A stretch of DNA of 64,000 nucleotides from Marinobacterium nitratireducens. GTDB lineage: Bacteria; Pseudomonadota; Gammaproteobacteria; Pseudomonadales; Balneatricaceae. The notes beneath the pieces are model-generated. The model was not told the origin of the DNA. It worked only from the letters and a program-made list of their open reading frames with translations, and made no database searches. The translations under genes and the position numbers were made by a program. The stretch covers positions 45,632-109,631 of the forward strand of contig NZ_BMLT01000011.1 of assembly GCF_014645375.1 (NCBI RefSeq). Direction: 5' to 3'. This document shows positions 1 through 9,494 of the stretch, piece by piece (within the stretch, counting starts at the first letter, position 1; each line of letters begins with the position of its first letter).

Positions 1-588
1 AGCGGGCAGCTCCCACTCCTTGATGACGACCATGATGGTCAGATCCGACCGCTGCAGCCTGATTCGCAGGGGCAGGCCCGGTCCGCCGTCCTTCGCGTAG
101 GCGGAATAATGGATGATCCAGCCGCCCTGTTCAAGGGATGCGAGCCGATTTTCCAGAAAGGTGGGGGTATAGGAAAGTCCGGGGGCCGGCAGCCCCCGCA
201 CCCAGTAGTTGGCCTGACGGACCGGGAAGCTCCAGCCCAGCAGTTGCTGCAACAGCTCCTCGGGGCTTTGGGCGCTGAAGCGTCCCTCGCCGGCCACGTC
301 GATGATCACCCCCTGGTCGTTACCGTCGATGCGGGCGCCGCCCTGGCCCAGCGGACCGCTGATCAGAATCCGGTAGTCGCCCGGCTGTTGCTGCCACTGC
401 AGACGCGCCGAGTGGCTGTCGTCGGCGGTGCGAATGCCGACCTTGCCGTCCAGAGACCACTGCTGCAGCGCCGCCACGCGTTGCTGGTAATCCTCCCAGC
501 TGCCCGTCGCGGGCAGCGGCGGCTGCGCCTTGAAGGCGCCGCAGCCGGCCAGTGTCAGGGTCAGGCACAGTAAAAGCAGGCGGCGCAT
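1..588 (-). CDS. lolB: Outer-membrane lipoprotein LolB (3' end beyond window)
   Basis: LolB accepts mature lipoproteins from the periplasmic carrier LolA and inserts them into the outer membrane. The 196 visible codons begin with a lipoprotein signal peptide ending in a lipobox (TLAGC) and continue with typical LolB text: WSLDGKVGIR, RLQWQQQPGDYRILISGPLG and, further on, the NYWVRGLPAP segment. The gene runs off the left edge only a few residues short of the usual family length (about 200). Its ATG overlaps the stop of the upstream TPR gene (TGATG), so the two are probably translationally coupled. The order TPR gene-lolB divergent from hemA matches Pseudomonas. Confidence 0.95.
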   Translation of the reverse strand, partial: MRRLLLLCLTLTLAGCGAFKAQPPLPATGSWEDYQQRVAALQQWSLDGKVGIRTADDSHSARLQWQQQPGDYRILISGPLGQGGARIDGNDQGVIIDVAGEGRFSAQSPEELLQQLLGWSFPVRQANYWVRGLPAPGLSYTPTFLENRLASLEQGGWIIHYSAYAKDGGPGLPLRIRLQRSDLTIMVVIKEWELPA

Positions 589-2291
589 CATTTGCCTCCG
601 ATATACTCGACCGCTTCGCGCAGGTGCTCGTTCTGCGGATCCTCGCTCAGGTGCAGTTCCAGCAACTCGCGGGCGCGGTTGCGCTGGTTGTCGGCCCAGT
701 AGGCACGGATCAGGTGGCTGGCAACCTCGGGTTCGGGGAAGTTTTCGTAGGCGCGCTGCAGATAGTCGATGGCTTCGTCGAGACGCCCGAGCTTGAACAG
801 CACCCAGCCCATGGAATCGAGGATGGCCGGATCGTCCGGTTTCAGCGCCAGCGCCTGCTCGATCAGGTCGAGGGCTTCGTTATAGCGTTGGGTATGGACC
901 GTCAGGGTATAGCCAAGCGCATTCAGGGCGCTGGCATTGTCGGGCTCGATCTCCAGTACCTGGCGCAGATCGCTTTCCATCTGCTCGAAGTTGTCGGGCT
1001 CGATCAGCATGGCGCGGGTATATAGCAGCGCCACTTCGTCGCCCTCGGCTTCGATGGCGGCGTCCAGCAGCGCAACGGCTTCTTCGCGATGGCCGTGCAG
1101 GTTGAGCCACTCGGCCTGCAAGGTGTAAAGACGGGTCGCCAGTTCCGGGAAGCGGGCGCGACCTTCTTCGAGAATGATGGCGACGCGGGCGAAGTCCTCG
1201 TCGCGGTCGAGCATGTTCAGCGTGCGGGCGAAGGACTGGAACAGGTTGGGCCCTTCCTCGACCTGGCCGAAGTAGCCGATCGCCTTCTCCTTCTCGCCAC
1301 GGGTCTGGGCGATGTAGCCGAGATAGAAGTAGGGCGCGGTGTTGTCCGGCTCGACTTCCAGCAGGGCTTCGAGCGCTTCGCGACTGTCTACCAGCCGGTC
1401 GTTTTCCAGCATCAGCAGGGCGAGGTAATAGTGCAGCTGATGGTCGTCGGGAAAACGTCGGGTCAGATCCTGGGCCGCGAGCACCGCCTGCCGGCCGGCA
1501 TCGCTCTCGAACAGCAGCTGCACGTGCAGCACCTGCAGCTGGCGGTTGTCTCCGAAGCGTTGCTGGAACGGCCGGATCAGGCGCAGGGCTTCGCGGCTGC
1601 GATCGTTGAGACGCAGCAGCTCGGCTTTGAGCATCACGGCGTCGAGGTTGTCCGGCTCCAGTGCCAGCACCCGGTCGAAATCGGCCAGCGCGGCGTCGCT
1701 GCGGTCCAGCTGCTTGAGCAGCTGGGCACGGGTCAGCAGCAGGTTGACGTCGTCCGGGTTGCGCGCCAGCAGGCGGCTGATCATGGCGATGTAGGCATCC
1801 AGGACTTCGGGGCTCATGCTGTCGGACTGACTGCTGAGCAGCGCCAGGGCCTGGCGGCTGTCGGCCGCCATCGCCTGCTCCATCAGCGGCAGCGCGGCCT
1901 GGTAGTCGCCCTGGTGCAGCATCAGGCTGGCCGCGAGCTGATAGGGTTCGGGGTTGTCCGGATCGGCTTCTGTCCACAGCCGGGCGGCCTGCAGCATTTC
2001 GTCCGGGCGCTGGAGATACTGGGCGATCCGTGTGGCGCGCTCGGCCACGGCCGGATCCCGGGTGATACGGGCCTGTTCGAGATAGATCTCCAGCGCCTCG
2101 TCGAACTGGCGGCGCTGGCCCGACAACTCGGCCCGCAGCAGTTGGTAGAGGGATTCGCGGTTGAACTCGCCCGGCACCTGCGTTACGGGCTCAAGCGGGA
2201 TATCGGCGATATTTTCGGTTGGCGCGGGTTGCGAACTGCAGCCGGCAATAAGCAGCGTTCCCAGCAATGTGCCGAACAGAGTCTTGTTCAT
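588..2291 (-). CDS. TPR-repeat lipoprotein
   Basis: A 567-residue tetratricopeptide protein of unknown precise role, presumably a periplasmic or outer-membrane-attached interaction scaffold. I chose the ATG at 2291 because it begins a lipoprotein signal peptide (MNKTLFGTLLGTLLIAGCSS, lipobox IAGC); the frame is open 25 codons further upstream, but that would bury the signal. Degenerate 34-residue TPR units run through most of the protein, with repeated EPDN and ALGYTL-type helix turns, clearest near the C-terminus (LDSMGWVLFKLGRLDEAIDY). It diverges from hemA and is coupled to lolB, as in Pseudomonas (PA4667 type). Confidence 0.9.
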   Translation of the reverse strand: MNKTLFGTLLGTLLIAGCSSQPAPTENIADIPLEPVTQVPGEFNRESLYQLLRAELSGQRRQFDEALEIYLEQARITRDPAVAERATRIAQYLQRPDEMLQAARLWTEADPDNPEPYQLAASLMLHQGDYQAALPLMEQAMAADSRQALALLSSQSDSMSPEVLDAYIAMISRLLARNPDDVNLLLTRAQLLKQLDRSDAALADFDRVLALEPDNLDAVMLKAELLRLNDRSREALRLIRPFQQRFGDNRQLQVLHVQLLFESDAGRQAVLAAQDLTRRFPDDHQLHYYLALLMLENDRLVDSREALEALLEVEPDNTAPYFYLGYIAQTRGEKEKAIGYFGQVEEGPNLFQSFARTLNMLDRDEDFARVAIILEEGRARFPELATRLYTLQAEWLNLHGHREEAVALLDAAIEAEGDEVALLYTRAMLIEPDNFEQMESDLRQVLEIEPDNASALNALGYTLTVHTQRYNEALDLIEQALALKPDDPAILDSMGWVLFKLGRLDEAIDYLQRAYENFPEPEVASHLIRAYWADNQRNRARELLELHLSEDPQNEHLREAVEYIGGK

Positions 2292-2446
2292 GGGCGAAAG
2301 GTTCAGCTCCCTTGGATCATTCCGGTCACTATAGAGCAGGCCGAGGGGGGCTGTCATGCACAGCACCTGATGCGTTTTCTGTTTGGCGCCAAGAAGGTGT
2401 ATGATTACGCGCCTGAATATTTCCGTAGAGGTTGTGCGACTTTTAA

Positions 2447-3718
2447 ATGGCTCTACTGGCGCTTGGGATCAACCACAAGACCGCGCCGCTGGATGTGCGC
2501 GAAAAGGTGGCTTTTACGCCGGAGCAGCTGGTCGATGCCCTGGAGCGTGCGCGCGTCTCGGTCAAACTGCGGGAGATGGCGATTCTGTCGACCTGCAACC
2601 GCACGGAGCTCTATTGCTCGACCGACCTGGAAGGCTCGCGGGCACTGCTCGAGTGGCTGGGTCAGTACCACCGGCTCGACCCCAAGGTGCTGCAGTCCTG
2701 CTCCTACATGTATTGGGACAACGACGCCGCGCAGCACATGATGCGGGTCGCCAGCGGGCTGGACTCGCTGGTGCTCGGCGAACCGCAGATACTCGGTCAG
2801 CTCAAATCCGCCTTCGCGCTGTCGCAGGAGCACGGTCTGGTCGGCGCCGAGCTCGGTCGCCTGTTCCAGCAGACGTTCGCCGTCGCCAAGCAGGTGCGCA
2901 CCGATACCTCGATCGGCCAGAATCCGGTGTCGGTGGCATACGCCGCGGTCAGTCTGGCGCAGCATATTTTCTCGGATCTGGGCAAGAGCCGGGCGCTGCT
3001 GATCGGCGCCGGCGAAACCATCGAACTGGTGGCCCGTCACCTCAAGCAGGCCGGCGTCAGGTCCATGACCGTGGCCAACCGCACCCTGAGCCGGGGGCGG
3101 TCGCTGGCCGAATCGGTCGGTGCCGACGCCATTCTGCTGGGCGAGATTCCCGACGCGCTGGCGCAGAGCGATATCGTGATCGCCTCGACCGCCAGCCAGC
3201 TGCCGATACTCGGCAAGGGCGCGGTCGAGCGGGCGCTGAAAAAACGCAAGCACAAGCCGATCTTCATGGTCGACATTGCGGTGCCGCGGGACATCGAGCC
3301 CCAGGTCGGGGAGCTGGACGACGTGTACCTCTACAGCGTCGACGACCTGCAGGAAGTGATCGAGGAAAATCAGCGTTCCCGCGAAATGGCGGCGCTGGAG
3401 GCCGAGGCGATCATCGAGAGCGGTGCCAGCGCGTTCATGCGCCAGCTGCGCGAGCTGGAGGCCGTCGATACCCTGACCGCCCTGCGCACGCGCACCGAGG
3501 TGCATCGCGACGAAGCGCTGCAGCAGGCGCTGAAGCAGCTGCGCCGGGGCAAACCGGCGGAAGAGGTACTGCAGTTGCTGGCCAACCGTCTGACCAACAA
3601 GGTACTGCATACGCCGACGATCCAGCTGCGCAAGGCCAGCGCCGACGGCCGCACCGACCTGCTGCAACTGGCGCAGGAACTCTTTCAGCTCTCGGATAAT
3701 CCGGGGCAGGACTCATGA
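2447..3718 (+). CDS. hemA: Glutamyl-tRNA reductase
   Basis: HemA reduces glutamyl-tRNA(Glu) to glutamate-1-semialdehyde with NADPH, the committed step of C5-pathway tetrapyrrole synthesis. The 423-residue product has the family N-terminus ([16 protein letters not shown]), the catalytic cysteine at residue 50 in [10 protein letters not shown], the [13 protein letters not shown] signature, a Rossmann segment ([16 protein letters not shown]) and the C-terminal dimerisation helix. It starts about 155 bp from the divergent TPR gene and is followed 64 bp later by prfA, probably as one operon. A TATGAT at 2400-2405 could be its -10 box, but the matching -35 is weak. Confidence 0.98.
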   Translation: MALLALGINHKTAPLDVREKVAFTPEQLVDALERARVSVKLREMAILSTCNRTELYCSTDLEGSRALLEWLGQYHRLDPKVLQSCSYMYWDNDAAQHMMRVASGLDSLVLGEPQILGQLKSAFALSQEHGLVGAELGRLFQQTFAVAKQVRTDTSIGQNPVSVAYAAVSLAQHIFSDLGKSRALLIGAGETIELVARHLKQAGVRSMTVANRTLSRGRSLAESVGADAILLGEIPDALAQSDIVIASTASQLPILGKGAVERALKKRKHKPIFMVDIAVPRDIEPQVGELDDVYLYSVDDLQEVIEENQRSREMAALEAEAIIESGASAFMRQLRELEAVDTLTALRTRTEVHRDEALQQALKQLRRGKPAEEVLQLLANRLTNKVLHTPTIQLRKASADGRTDLLQLAQELFQLSDNPGQDS

Positions 3719-3782
3719 TCATGGCCGCGACGGGGGTGCACTGCGTCCCCGCCGGCAAACCGAATTCGCTGGATACCCATCC

Positions 3783-4871
3783 ATGAAAGCTTCAATCCGA
3801 CAGAAACTGGAGCGGCTTGGCGACCGCTACGAGGAAGTGGCGGCGCTGTTGAGCGACGCCGAAATCATCGCCGATCAGAACCGCTTCCGCGATCTGTCCC
3901 GCGAGTACGCCGAGCTCGAGCCGGTGGTGGAGAGCTTCAACGCCTATCGCGGCGCGCTCGACGACCTGGCCGAAGCCGAACTGATGCTCGAGGACAACGA
4001 TCCCGAGATGCGCGAAATGGCGCGTGACGAGATCGACGGCGCCCGGGCGCGCATCGAGCAGCTGGAAGCGGAGCTGCAGATCCTGCTGCTGCCCAAGGAT
4101 CCCAATGACGCCCGCAACGTCTTTCTCGAAGTGCGCGCCGGCACTGGCGGCGACGAGGCGGCGATCTTCGCCGGCGACCTGTTCCGCATGTACTCCCGCT
4201 ACGCCGAACAGCAGGGCTGGCGTATCGAGGTGATCAGCGCCAGCGAGGGTGAGCACGGCGGCTTCAAGGAAATCATCACCCGGGTGGTGGGGCAGGATGT
4301 CTATTCGCGACTGAAGTTCGAGTCCGGCGCACACCGCGTGCAGCGGGTGCCTGAAACCGAGTCCCAGGGACGCATCCATACCTCGGCGTGCACCGTGGCG
4401 GTGATGCCCGAGATGGACGAGACCGCCGAGATCGCCATCAACAAGGCCGACCTTCGCGTCGATACCTTCCGGGCCTCCGGTGCCGGCGGGCAGCACGTCA
4501 ACAAGACCGATTCGGCGATTCGCATTACCCACATCCCCACCGGTGTGGTGGTGGAGTGCCAGGACGAACGCTCGCAACACAAAAACCGCGCCAAGGCCAT
4601 GTCGCTGCTGGCGGCGCGCCTGCAGTCGGCGGAGCAGGAGCGCCAGGCCGCACAGATGGCCAGCACCCGCAAGAGCCTGGTTGGCAGTGGCGATCGCTCG
4701 GAGCGCATCCGCACCTACAACTTTCCCCAGGGACGGGTCACCGACCATCGCATCAACCTGACGCTTTACAAGCTGCAGGAAGTGATGGGCGGCGAACTGG
4801 GCGCTGTGATAGACCCGCTGCTGGTGGAATATCAGACCGAGCAGCTGGGCGCCCTGTCCGACGAGCAGTAA
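3783..4871 (+). CDS. prfA: Peptide chain release factor 1
   Basis: RF1 recognises UAA and UAG stop codons and triggers peptide release in the ribosome. The 362-residue protein has the usual length. The GGQ catalytic motif is at residues 235-237 ([13 protein letters not shown]), and the codon-recognition tripeptide at 190-192 reads PET, which fits the RF1 PxT pattern where E. coli has PAT. It is followed after 5 bp by prmC, whose product methylates the GGQ glutamine, so the pair is functionally as well as physically linked. Confidence 0.98.
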   Translation: MKASIRQKLERLGDRYEEVAALLSDAEIIADQNRFRDLSREYAELEPVVESFNAYRGALDDLAEAELMLEDNDPEMREMARDEIDGARARIEQLEAELQILLLPKDPNDARNVFLEVRAGTGGDEAAIFAGDLFRMYSRYAEQQGWRIEVISASEGEHGGFKEIITRVVGQDVYSRLKFESGAHRVQRVPETESQGRIHTSACTVAVMPEMDETAEIAINKADLRVDTFRASGAGGQHVNKTDSAIRITHIPTGVVVECQDERSQHKNRAKAMSLLAARLQSAEQERQAAQMASTRKSLVGSGDRSERIRTYNFPQGRVTDHRINLTLYKLQEVMGGELGAVIDPLLVEYQTEQLGALSDEQ

Positions 4872-4876
4872 CCGCC

Positions 4877-5737
4877 ATGACCATTGCTCAGGCGCTGGCG
4901 CGCGCAGCGTTGCTGACCGCCAGCGACAGCCCGCGGCTCGACGTCGAACTGCTGCTGTGCCATCTGCTGGGCTGCGGCCGCACCTACCTCTTCATGCACC
5001 CGGAACGGGAGCTGGACGCGGGCGAGTCGGAAGCCTTCGAGGCGTTGCTGGCGCGGCGCCGGGCCGGCGAGCCGGTCGCGCATCTGACAGGCCGGCGCGG
5101 CTTCTGGACGCTGGAGCTCGAAGTCAGCCCGGCGACGCTGATTCCCCGTCCCGATACCGAAACGCTGGTGGAGCAGGCGCTGGCGCGTCTGCCGGACGGC
5201 GAATACGCGGTGGCGGACCTCGGCACCGGCACCGGCGCCATTGCACTGGCGCTGGCCAGTGAGAGGCCCCGCTGGCAGGTCACCGGCTGCGACCGCGTGA
5301 CGGAGGCGGTGACGCTGGCCGAGCGCAACCGTCTGCGCCTTGGCATCGACAACGTCCGCTTCGTCTGCGGCAGCTGGTTCGAGCCGCTCGATGGGCGCTT
5401 TTCGATGATTGTCAGCAATCCACCCTACATCGATCCGGCCGACCCGCATCTGGATGAGGGCGACGTGCGCTTCGAGCCCCGCAGCGCACTGGTCGCCGGG
5501 AATCGGGGGCTTGCCGATATCGACCTGATCGCCAATGGCGCCCGCGACTACCTGGTGTCGGGCGGCTGGCTGCTGTTCGAGCACGGGTACGACCAGGGCG
5601 CAGCGGTGCGCGAACTGCTGGCGGGTCTGGGTTACGAGGCTGTCGGGACGGCCACAGACCTGGGGGGCAGGGACAGGGTCACGCTCGGGCGCTGGCCGGG
5701 GGTAGCGGACGAGGAGAACGATAATGCTCAGCGATGA
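4877..5737 (+). CDS. prmC: Release factor glutamine methyltransferase
   Basis: PrmC (HemK) uses S-adenosylmethionine to N5-methylate the GGQ glutamine of RF1 and RF2. I take the ATG 5 bp after the prfA stop; the open frame extends further upstream but only inside prfA. The 286-residue product has the N-terminal helical domain, the AdoMet motif VADLGTGTGAIALALA and the substrate-binding NPPYID motif in SMIVSNPPYID. Its last codons (DNAQR, stop) are read out of a duplicated copy of the first 14 bases of moeB, so the C-terminus has been shaped by that duplication or by an ancestral prmC-moeB overlap. Confidence 0.97.
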   Translation: MTIAQALARAALLTASDSPRLDVELLLCHLLGCGRTYLFMHPERELDAGESEAFEALLARRRAGEPVAHLTGRRGFWTLELEVSPATLIPRPDTETLVEQALARLPDGEYAVADLGTGTGAIALALASERPRWQVTGCDRVTEAVTLAERNRLRLGIDNVRFVCGSWFEPLDGRFSMIVSNPPYIDPADPHLDEGDVRFEPRSALVAGNRGLADIDLIANGARDYLVSGGWLLFEHGYDQGAAVRELLAGLGYEAVGTATDLGGRDRVTLGRWPGVADEENDNAQR

Positions 5738-5846
5738 ACAGTTACTGCGTTACAGCCGGCAGATCGGGCTCTGCCGGATAGTGGAAGTGGAAATCGGCCG
5801 CCGTTTTTCCAGGGTTGCCGGGGAGGGTCTCAATGCTCAGCGATGA
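5724..5846 (+). pseudogene. Degenerate duplicate of the moeB 5' end
   Basis: Bases 5724-5764 match the first 41 bases of moeB (5833-5873) at 40 of 41 positions, and after a short diverged stretch the word GAAGTGGAAATCG is also shared. The offset is 109 bp. Read from its own ATG the copy encodes MLSDEQLLRYSRQI, then diverges, and stops at 5846 inside the real moeB start, giving a 40-residue remnant. It lacks the adenylation domain and cannot be functional MoeB. The ATG lies within the prmC 3' end and has no clear ribosome site, whereas the true moeB start has GGGAGG. Confidence 0.8.
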
Positions 5847-6585
5847 ACAGTTACTGCGCTACAGCCGGCAGATTATGCTGCCTGAAGTGGAAATCGAGGG
5901 CCAGGAGGCCTGGCTGAATGCCCGGGTGCTGATCGTCGGTCTCGGTGGGCTGGGCAGTCCGGTCGCCATGTATCTGGCGGCCGCCGGTGTCGGTTCGCTG
6001 GTGCTGGTGGACGACGACGACGTCGATCTCAGCAACCTGCAGCGTCAGATCGTCCACCACAGCGGCCGCATCGGCAGACCCAAGGTGGAATCGGCGCGGG
6101 AAACCCTGGCGGCACTAAATCCCGATATCGCGATCCAAACCCTGTGCGAGCGGCTCTCGCCGCAGCGGCTGGAGGAGCTGGTCGAGACCGTCGATCTGGT
6201 GGTCGACTGCTGCGACAACTTCGCTACCCGCTTCGCCATCAACCGGGCCTGCTTCCGCCACGGGCGGCCGCTGGTTTCCGGTGCCGCTATTCGCCTGGAG
6301 GGCCAGGTGGCGGTGTACGATCCCCGCCAGCCCGACTCGCCCTGCTACCAGTGTCTGTACCGCGAAGGCGAGGAAGAGGGGCTGACGTGCTCCGAGTCCG
6401 GGGTGTTGTCGCCGCTGGTCGGCATCATCGGCTCGGTGCAGGCGATGGAAGCGCTCAAGGTGCTGGCGAATATCGGCCGTCCGCTGGTGGGGCGGTTGCA
6501 GTTGCTGGATGCCCACAGCATGGACTGGCGGACCTTGAAACTGAAAAAAGACCCCCAATGTTCGGTCTGTAGTCAGGTTGGGTGA
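5833..6585 (+). CDS. moeB: Molybdopterin-synthase adenylyltransferase MoeB (ThiF family)
   Basis: MoeB adenylates the C-terminal glycine of MoaD so that sulfur can be loaded for molybdopterin synthesis. The 250-residue product has the nucleotide-binding loop LIVGLGGLGSPVAMYLA, the DLSNLQRQI segment, the catalytic aspartate region VVDCCDNFATR and two zinc CxxC pairs (CYQC and a C-terminal CSVC). I start at the ATG at 5833, which has GGGAGG 7 bases upstream; a TTG six codons earlier is less likely. ThiF activity for thiamine synthesis cannot be excluded, but gene order as in Pseudomonas favours MoeB. Confidence 0.93.
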   Translation: MLSDEQLLRYSRQIMLPEVEIEGQEAWLNARVLIVGLGGLGSPVAMYLAAAGVGSLVLVDDDDVDLSNLQRQIVHHSGRIGRPKVESARETLAALNPDIAIQTLCERLSPQRLEELVETVDLVVDCCDNFATRFAINRACFRHGRPLVSGAAIRLEGQVAVYDPRQPDSPCYQCLYREGEEEGLTCSESGVLSPLVGIIGSVQAMEALKVLANIGRPLVGRLQLLDAHSMDWRTLKLKKDPQCSVCSQVG

Positions 6586-6657
6586 GTTAAAAACAACGAG
6601 ACGCTCCGACGTCATTGCGAGCCAGGCGACCGGCGCCGGCCCGATGGGAGAAAAGTT

Positions 6658-7068
6658 TTGAGTGACGACAAGATCATTCGCGATATTCTGGTGAACAGCA
6701 AAACCATCGCGCTGGTGGGGGCGAGCCCGCGGCCGCACCGGGCCAGCCATCAGGTGATGGGATATCTGCTGGCCAAGGGCTATCGCGTGATCCCGGTTAA
6801 CCCCAACGAAGCCGGCGGTACCATTCATGGTCAGGCCGTGCGCGCTTCGCTTTCGGAGATCGAGGAACCGATCGACCTGGTGGATATTTTCCGCAACTCG
6901 GTCGATGCCGGCGATGCCGTCGATGCCGCCATCGAGGCCCATGCCAAGGCCGTATGGATGCAGCTGGGCGTGATCAACGAGCCGGCGGCCGAGCGGGCGA
7001 TGGGCGCCGGCATGGGTGTGGTGATGGATCGCTGCCCGGCACTGGAAATCCCGCGCCTGGGGCTGTGA
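6658..7068 (+). CDS. CoA-binding domain protein (YccU family)
   Basis: A 136-residue single-domain Rossmann protein of the CoA_binding family. The visible signature is TIALVGASPRPHRASHQVMGY followed by GYRVIPVNPNEAGG and a DIFRNS segment typical of YccU-like proteins. The family binds CoA in structural studies, but its cellular role is not established. The start is a TTG with GGGAG 7 bases upstream (6646-6650). It lies 72 bp downstream of moeB on the same strand and could be co-transcribed. Confidence 0.88.
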   Translation: MSDDKIIRDILVNSKTIALVGASPRPHRASHQVMGYLLAKGYRVIPVNPNEAGGTIHGQAVRASLSEIEEPIDLVDIFRNSVDAGDAVDAAIEAHAKAVWMQLGVINEPAAERAMGAGMGVVMDRCPALEIPRLGL

Positions 7069-7278
7069 AGGAGGCTTTGCTGTCAGGCCTGAAAATTCAG
7101 GTTAATTTTCTGGGGGCTGGCGGTATTTTGAGAATATTTTCCTGGTCGTTGTCGTTGGTGCCATTAAAATATACAGCCTGACGACTTCAGACCCGAGGGT
7201 GGAACGGCAGCGGCGCAGGCCTTGCCGGTCGTCGCCCTGATCGCGGACCACTCCACGACAGCTTACAGGATTCCCGAT

Positions 7279-7632
7279 ATGAGCATTACCCGCATGGAAA
7301 CCGGCCAGCGCATGAGCCGGATCGTTATCCACAACGACACCGTCTACCTCTGTGGCCAGGTGGCCGAAGACGCCAACGCCGACATTGCCGAGCAGACCCG
7401 CACCATGCTGGCCAAGGTCGACCGACTGCTGGAGCAGGCCGGCAGCGACCGCGAACACATCCTGTCGGCGACCGTCTACATCCGCGATATGAAGGACTTC
7501 GCCGCCATGAACGCCGTCTGGGATGCCTGGGTTCCCGAAGGTCATGCGCCGGCCCGTGCCTGCGTCGAAGCGCGGATGGCGCGCCCCGAGCTGCTGGTCG
7601 AGGTTTCCGTGACCGCGGCAGTGAAGAAGTAA
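7279..7632 (+). CDS. RidA/YjgF family protein
   Basis: A 117-residue member of the Rid superfamily; RidA deaminates reactive enamine/imine intermediates formed by PLP enzymes. The sequence shows [18 protein letters not shown], the [11 protein letters not shown] strand and [20 protein letters not shown], where the APAR arginine matches the catalytic arginine position of the family. The segment differs from classical RidA (RSCVEVARLPKD), so it may belong to another Rid subgroup and its substrate is uncertain. The ATG at 7279 is preferred because homologues begin near SITRMETG; the frame is open from 7222. A strong terminator follows. Confidence 0.9.
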   Translation: MSITRMETGQRMSRIVIHNDTVYLCGQVAEDANADIAEQTRTMLAKVDRLLEQAGSDREHILSATVYIRDMKDFAAMNAVWDAWVPEGHAPARACVEARMARPELLVEVSVTAAVKK

Positions 7633-7650
7633 GGGGCGGGATGTTTTTCC

Positions 7651-7685
7651 CAACGAAGGCGCCAACGGGCGCCTTCGTTGTTTTT
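7651..7685 (+). terminator. Rho-independent terminator after the Rid gene
   Basis: CAACGAAGGCGCC and GGCGCCTTCGTTG form a perfect 13-bp stem around a short loop and are followed directly by TTTTT. It ends 18 bp after the Rid stop codon and probably terminates the moeB-to-Rid transcript. Confidence 0.9.
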
Positions 7686-7708
7686 GGGGAGCACGGGGAG
7701 TCGTGACG

Positions 7709-7782
7709 TGTTACGGGTTACGCGTGACAATCGCCCGTAACCCGTAACCCGTAACCCGTAACCCGTAACCCGTAACCCGTAA
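7709..7782. repeat. Tandem heptamer (CCCGTAA)x7 with inverted partial copies
   Basis: Seven perfect copies of CCCGTAA run head to tail from 7734 to 7782. About 20 bp upstream, TTACGGGTTACGCG (from 7711) is the reverse complement of two units, so the array can fold on itself. It lies between the Rid terminator and the stop of the convergent antiporter gene. No function is evident; slippage-prone copy number is likely. Confidence 0.9.
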
Positions 7783-7784
7783 AA

Positions 7785-9494
7785 TCAATGCAGCTTCAGG
7801 CCCACCCGGGTGACGCTGTCGCCTTCGATCTCCTTCACCACCAGGGTGACCGGGCCCAGCATCAGGCTGTCGCCGACCACCGGGTGCCCGTGCTGGTGAC
7901 GGGCAATGCAGGCGGACAGCGTCTGCTGCTTGTCTTCCTCGCCGATGCGGATGCCATACGCCTGCTCGACGTCGGACAGCAGCGCCTCGCCGTTGAGGAC
8001 GAACTCGCCAAAGAACGCCATTTCCGCCAGGTGTTTAGGACCATGGGGGGCGTTGAACTGGTGCCCCAGGGTGTCGATCTGGTCCGGCCGGCCGACGACC
8101 GCGATCAGGTCGCCATCCTGCAGGCAGGTCTCCGCCAGCGGTGGCAGGTAGCTACCGTCGCGAAATACTGCCGCGATGCCGCTGTCCGGAGGCAGACGCA
8201 GGCCGCCCAGCGGAGCCGGCCGCGTCCAGCGCTCTCCCTGCAGCCGGAACAGCAGCAGCTCGTGCTCGCCGACCGCCGGCACATCGATCGGGATGCGACG
8301 GTGTGCCTCTTCGTGGCCCGGCACCTCCAGCTTCAGCAGGCGGGCGACCGGTGCCAGGCTGGTGCCCTGTATCACCAGCGATACCAGTACGATGACGAAG
8401 GCGATATTGAACAGCAGCGGTGCCTGTTCGATCCCGGCCATGACCGGGAACAGCGCCAGCACGATGGGCACGGCGCCGCGCAGGCCGGTCCAGGCGATAA
8501 AGCTTGTCTCGCGCAGGTTGAACCTGAATGGCCACAGGGTTCCGAAGGTCGCCATCGGACGCGCCAGCAGAATCAGCACCGCGGCCAGCAGCAGGCCGGC
8601 CGGCGCGATGACCAGCAGTTCGGACGGATCGACCAGCAGGCCCAGTATCAGGAACAGGCACAGCTGGGCCAGCCAGGCGAGGCCGTCGTGCACCTGCAGG
8701 ATGGCGGGCATCATGCGTACGCGATGGTTGCCGAGCAGGACACCGGCCAGATAGATCGCCAGGAAACCGCTGCCGCCAAGGGCGTTGGTACCGGCGAAGA
8801 TCACCAGCCCGGATGCGGTCACCAGCAGCGGGTACAGCGCCGTCACCAGATCGACGCGGTTGATCAGGAAGACCAGCAGGCGTCCGCCAAGCCAGCCGCA
8901 CAGTACCCCGATGCCAAACTGCTGAATCAGCATCAAGGGGGCAGACCAGAGCGAGGCGGCCTCGCCCAGGGTGATCAGCTCGATCAGCACCAGCGTGAGG
9001 AAGATTGCCATCGGATCGTTGCTGCCGGATTCGATCTCGAGCGTGGCGCCGACACGGGCGTTGAGGTTTAGGCCACGCCCCTGCAGCAGCGCGAAGACCG
9101 CTGCGGCGTCGGTGGACGAGACGATGGTGCCGGCCAGCAGCGCGTCGATCAGCGGCAGGTCGAAGATCAGCATCGCCGCCAGCCCCGTGATCAGTGCGGT
9201 CACCAGCACACCGATGGTGGCCAGCAGCAGTGCAGGGCGCAGGCCGACCCTGAAGGTTTCGCCGCGGGTGCGCATGCCGCCGTCCAGCAGGATGACCGCC
9301 AGCGCCAGGTTGCCGACCAGAAAGGCGGTTTCGAAATCGTCGAACTGGATATGACCGATGCCGTCTTCGCCCGCGAGCATGCCGACGCCGAGAAACAGCA
9401 ACAGCACCGGCATGCCGACACGGTTGGACAGCGGACTGAGCAGGATGCTGAGCATCAGCATCAGGGCTCCGACGAGCAGGAACAGGGAGGTCAT
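7785..9494 (-). CDS. nhaP2: K+/H+ (or Na+/H+) antiporter, NhaP2/CvrA type
   Basis: An inner-membrane cation/proton antiporter of the CPA1 group, 569 residues, the usual NhaP2 length. The N-terminal two thirds form about twelve transmembrane segments (LFLLVGALMLMLSILLSPLS at the start; VSSTDAAAVFALLQG is the conserved S/TD motif of CPA1 transporters; EIESGSNDPMAIFLT follows). The cytoplasmic C-terminus carries a TrkA_C-like regulatory segment (GDLIAVVGRPDQI) and a CorC_HlyC-like tail. I chose the ATG at 9494 with GGAG-like bases upstream rather than the longer open frame, which would add an implausible N-terminus. Confidence 0.9.
   Translation of the reverse strand: MTSLFLLVGALMLMLSILLSPLSNRVGMPVLLLFLGVGMLAGEDGIGHIQFDDFETAFLVGNLALAVILLDGGMRTRGETFRVGLRPALLLATIGVLVTALITGLAAMLIFDLPLIDALLAGTIVSSTDAAAVFALLQGRGLNLNARVGATLEIESGSNDPMAIFLTLVLIELITLGEAASLWSAPLMLIQQFGIGVLCGWLGGRLLVFLINRVDLVTALYPLLVTASGLVIFAGTNALGGSGFLAIYLAGVLLGNHRVRMMPAILQVHDGLAWLAQLCLFLILGLLVDPSELLVIAPAGLLLAAVLILLARPMATFGTLWPFRFNLRETSFIAWTGLRGAVPIVLALFPVMAGIEQAPLLFNIAFVIVLVSLVIQGTSLAPVARLLKLEVPGHEEAHRRIPIDVPAVGEHELLLFRLQGERWTRPAPLGGLRLPPDSGIAAVFRDGSYLPPLAETCLQDGDLIAVVGRPDQIDTLGHQFNAPHGPKHLAEMAFFGEFVLNGEALLSDVEQAYGIRIGEEDKQQTLSACIARHQHGHPVVGDSLMLGPVTLVVKEIEGDSVTRVGLKLH

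Noticed and set aside
1089..2741. Long plus-strand open frame of 550 codons opposite the TPR gene
   Set aside because: It is antisense to a protein with a clear signal peptide and TPR repeats. Its translation is Gln/Leu/Val-rich without motifs, as expected from a GC-rich shadow frame.
7734..7782. CRISPR or telomere-like array
   Set aside because: The units are 7 bp, contiguous and without spacers. The array is a simple tandem repeat inside the chromosome, with no cas genes nearby.
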